Source of the DNA: Semisulcospira habei
Lineage: Eukaryota > Mollusca > Gastropoda > Semisulcospiridae
NCBI GenBank assembly: GCA_036245525.1
Contig: BTPG01000004.1
Span: forward strand, 46,950,823-47,014,822
Length of the DNA: 64,000 nt
Direction: 5' to 3'
Notes under the pieces: generated by a model
What the model was told of the DNA's origin: nothing
The model's input: the letters and a program-made list of their open reading frames with translations, nothing else
Database searches by the model: none
In this document: positions 62,482-64,000 of the stretch, piece after piece
Layout: every line of letters begins with the position of its first letter
How positions within the stretch are numbered: position 1 is the first letter of the stretch
Made by a program: the position numbers and the translations under genes

Positions 62482-62926
62482 CACCAGCTTGTGCATCAGG
62501 GAATATAATTTGACACTACCCATAGCATGCGACAGGACATAAATTACAACCAAGGACAGTGACTAATACTACTGGCATTTGGTTTGGTTTTATTTGGTCA
62601 TTTACAAATGTTAATACCATAGGAATAATGCACAAGTCACAGGAATAGACTCATCAATTTGACGAGGGAATGGACAAAATGCTTAAATGGACAGACAATT
62701 ATAAATTAAAAAGAAAAAGGTATTTACAGAAAGAGTTCACTAAATCACATTAATGTATCACAGACATACATTTCACTCTTTTCAGAGGCACTGATTTATC
62801 AGACATAAAAATTCTGCCCCGCTGAACAAAAGGTCCTGCAGTGAGGCAGCATCCCTCCATATATCCATTGCTTACATATTTTATCTGCTTCAGATGATCA
62901 TGAATCCACTGTGCCCCAGGGTTGTA

Positions 62927-63175
62927 TTTGTCCTCTGAAGACTTCATTACAATCCAGGAAACAGATCAATCATGACAGTTCAAGGGTGCTGCCAGAACAG
63001 CATTTGTCCTCTGAAGATTTCATTACAATCCAGGAGACAGATCAATCATGACAGTTCAAGGGTGCTGCCAGAGCAGCTTTTCCGCCCATAGGCACCAAGC
63101 TAATCTGGCATTACCCTTGAATTTTCATGGTCAAGCCACCGCTTGCAACGGTGTGTTGAGGTTGAAAGATTTAAA
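62927..63175. repeat. Family P copy with duplicated left arm
   Basis: The left arm is present twice in tandem (62927-63002 and 63003-63078, each with CATTACAATCCAGGA and CAGTTCAAGGGTGCTGCCAG). A single right arm follows (CACCAAGCTAATCTGGCATT). Confidence 0.65.
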
Positions 63176-63403
63176 TCTAAAAGCATGCACACATAACTAA
63201 TATAATAACCTAACTTGTAAGAACTACTACTTACCAATGGAAAATGTACAACTATAGCCATTATCTGTACATCTACACATATCATATACATTTACTTTTA
63301 ATGTATTCCATTCAATTATTTTTGTACTTACTACTTGTTTATGTTTAGTGCTTACAATTAGTCGCCCAACACTATCATGATAATTTTAAGACAGCAGCAA
63401 AAA

Positions 63404-64000
63404 AAATGAATTTTTTTTCTAAAATGTATTTTTAAAAAAAATACTTACCGATGTCATTACTATATGGAATACACTCTATAGCCTATCGATTTCAGCCTAA
63501 AGTTGTGTCCCCTACACAACTGGGGAGGAGACACCGGGGATCCAAGTAGGGCCCCGGGTGGCCTCCCCTTACCACCCTATCCCGGCAAGCAGAGGGTGAG
63601 TTCCTGTCAGTTTTCACACTTAGCCAAAGAGGCAAGCGGGGCAGTAGGGAGGGCTGTCCGCGTAATGACATCGGTAAGTATTTTTCCAAAAAATACATTT
63701 TAGAAAAAAAATTCATTTGTTTTTTCAAAATACATTACCGATGTCATTACTATATGGAAGAATATCGAAGAGGAGGAGGGTGCTGACCCTAAAAGCCCAG
63801 AACTAACCCCCTCCCCACAGGGCCATAAGGAGCACTCCCGACGATTTCAGCTAAGACGTACCTAAGGCACATGTGGAGCTCGGAGGGAGTGCTGGGCCGT
63901 GGAGATGTTGCCCAGCCGGGCCAGGGAGTCATGCTGGCCGGATAGGTCACGGAGGTAGAAGCGGGCAAAGGTGGAGTCTGCACGCCAGCCGCCCACTGTA
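63404..64000 (-). mobile_element. DIRS-like retrotransposon, copy C (3' end, runs off right edge)
   Basis: The left end has AAAT then GAATTTTTTTTCT, followed by ACTTACCGATGTCATTAC. The terminal block folds back at 63650-63716. The internal complementary region near 63716 reads TTCATTTGTTTTTTC, which again joins both ends through the AAAT core. The recombinase C-terminus follows: minus-strand STFARFYLRDLSGQHD near 63960 with the candidate catalytic Tyr. The terminal sequence (TACTATATGG instead of ACTTTGTGG) marks a separate subfamily from A and B. Confidence 0.8.

Overview
This is an animal genomic window, most likely from a marine lophotrochozoan such as a gastropod mollusc. That assignment is inference. 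It rests on spliceosomal exons with GT/AG borders, introns up to about 18 kb, and a dense mix of DIRS-like, RTE-like, Tc1, hAT, LTR and SINE elements. There is no prokaryotic operon structure. Most of the window is transposon-derived or intronic.

Two host genes can be supported, both on the minus strand. (1) The first coding exon of a TMX1-like thioredoxin-related transmembrane protein lies at 8384-8529; its remaining exons lie beyond the left edge or were not found. (2) A complete five-exon gene runs from 55969 down to 26386 and encodes 217 residues. All four introns agree in phase. I do not recognise the family, but the protein reads as two tandem copies of the same alpha/beta module. Its third intron (17.8 kb) holds most of the transposons in the centre of the window.

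Layout. 1-4025: 5' part of a DIRS-like tyrosine-recombinase retrotransposon (copy D) holding a SINE. 4026-9887: AT-rich sequence with palindromic TTAA-ended repeats and the TMX1 exon. 9888-14298: two RTE-like LINEs joined tail to tail; the second is broken by a 1264-bp solo LTR and a SINE. 14916-16393: a rearranged LTR-retrotransposon remnant. 17-24 kb: a cluster of palindromic repeats. 24343-25528: a second RTE-like LINE, about 99% identical to the first. 26386-55969: the five-exon gene. Within its third intron lie a nested stack (SINE in SINE in DIRS copy A in Tc1 in a dispersed repeat) and DIRS copy B, which has no recognisable reverse transcriptase. Intron 1 carries a foldback element split by a LINE with a perfect 21-bp target duplication. 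56-60 kb: microsatellites and a TA-flanked MITE split by a hAT-type element that carries a tandem hairpin array. 60-63.4 kb: SINE and palindromic repeats. 63408-64000: 3' end of another DIRS-like element (copy C).

The strongest results are the undescribed two-module gene, the DIRS family in which internal complementary regions match the predicted circle junction around an AAAT core, the multi-level nesting, and a SINE that landed 10 nt from a host 3' splice site.
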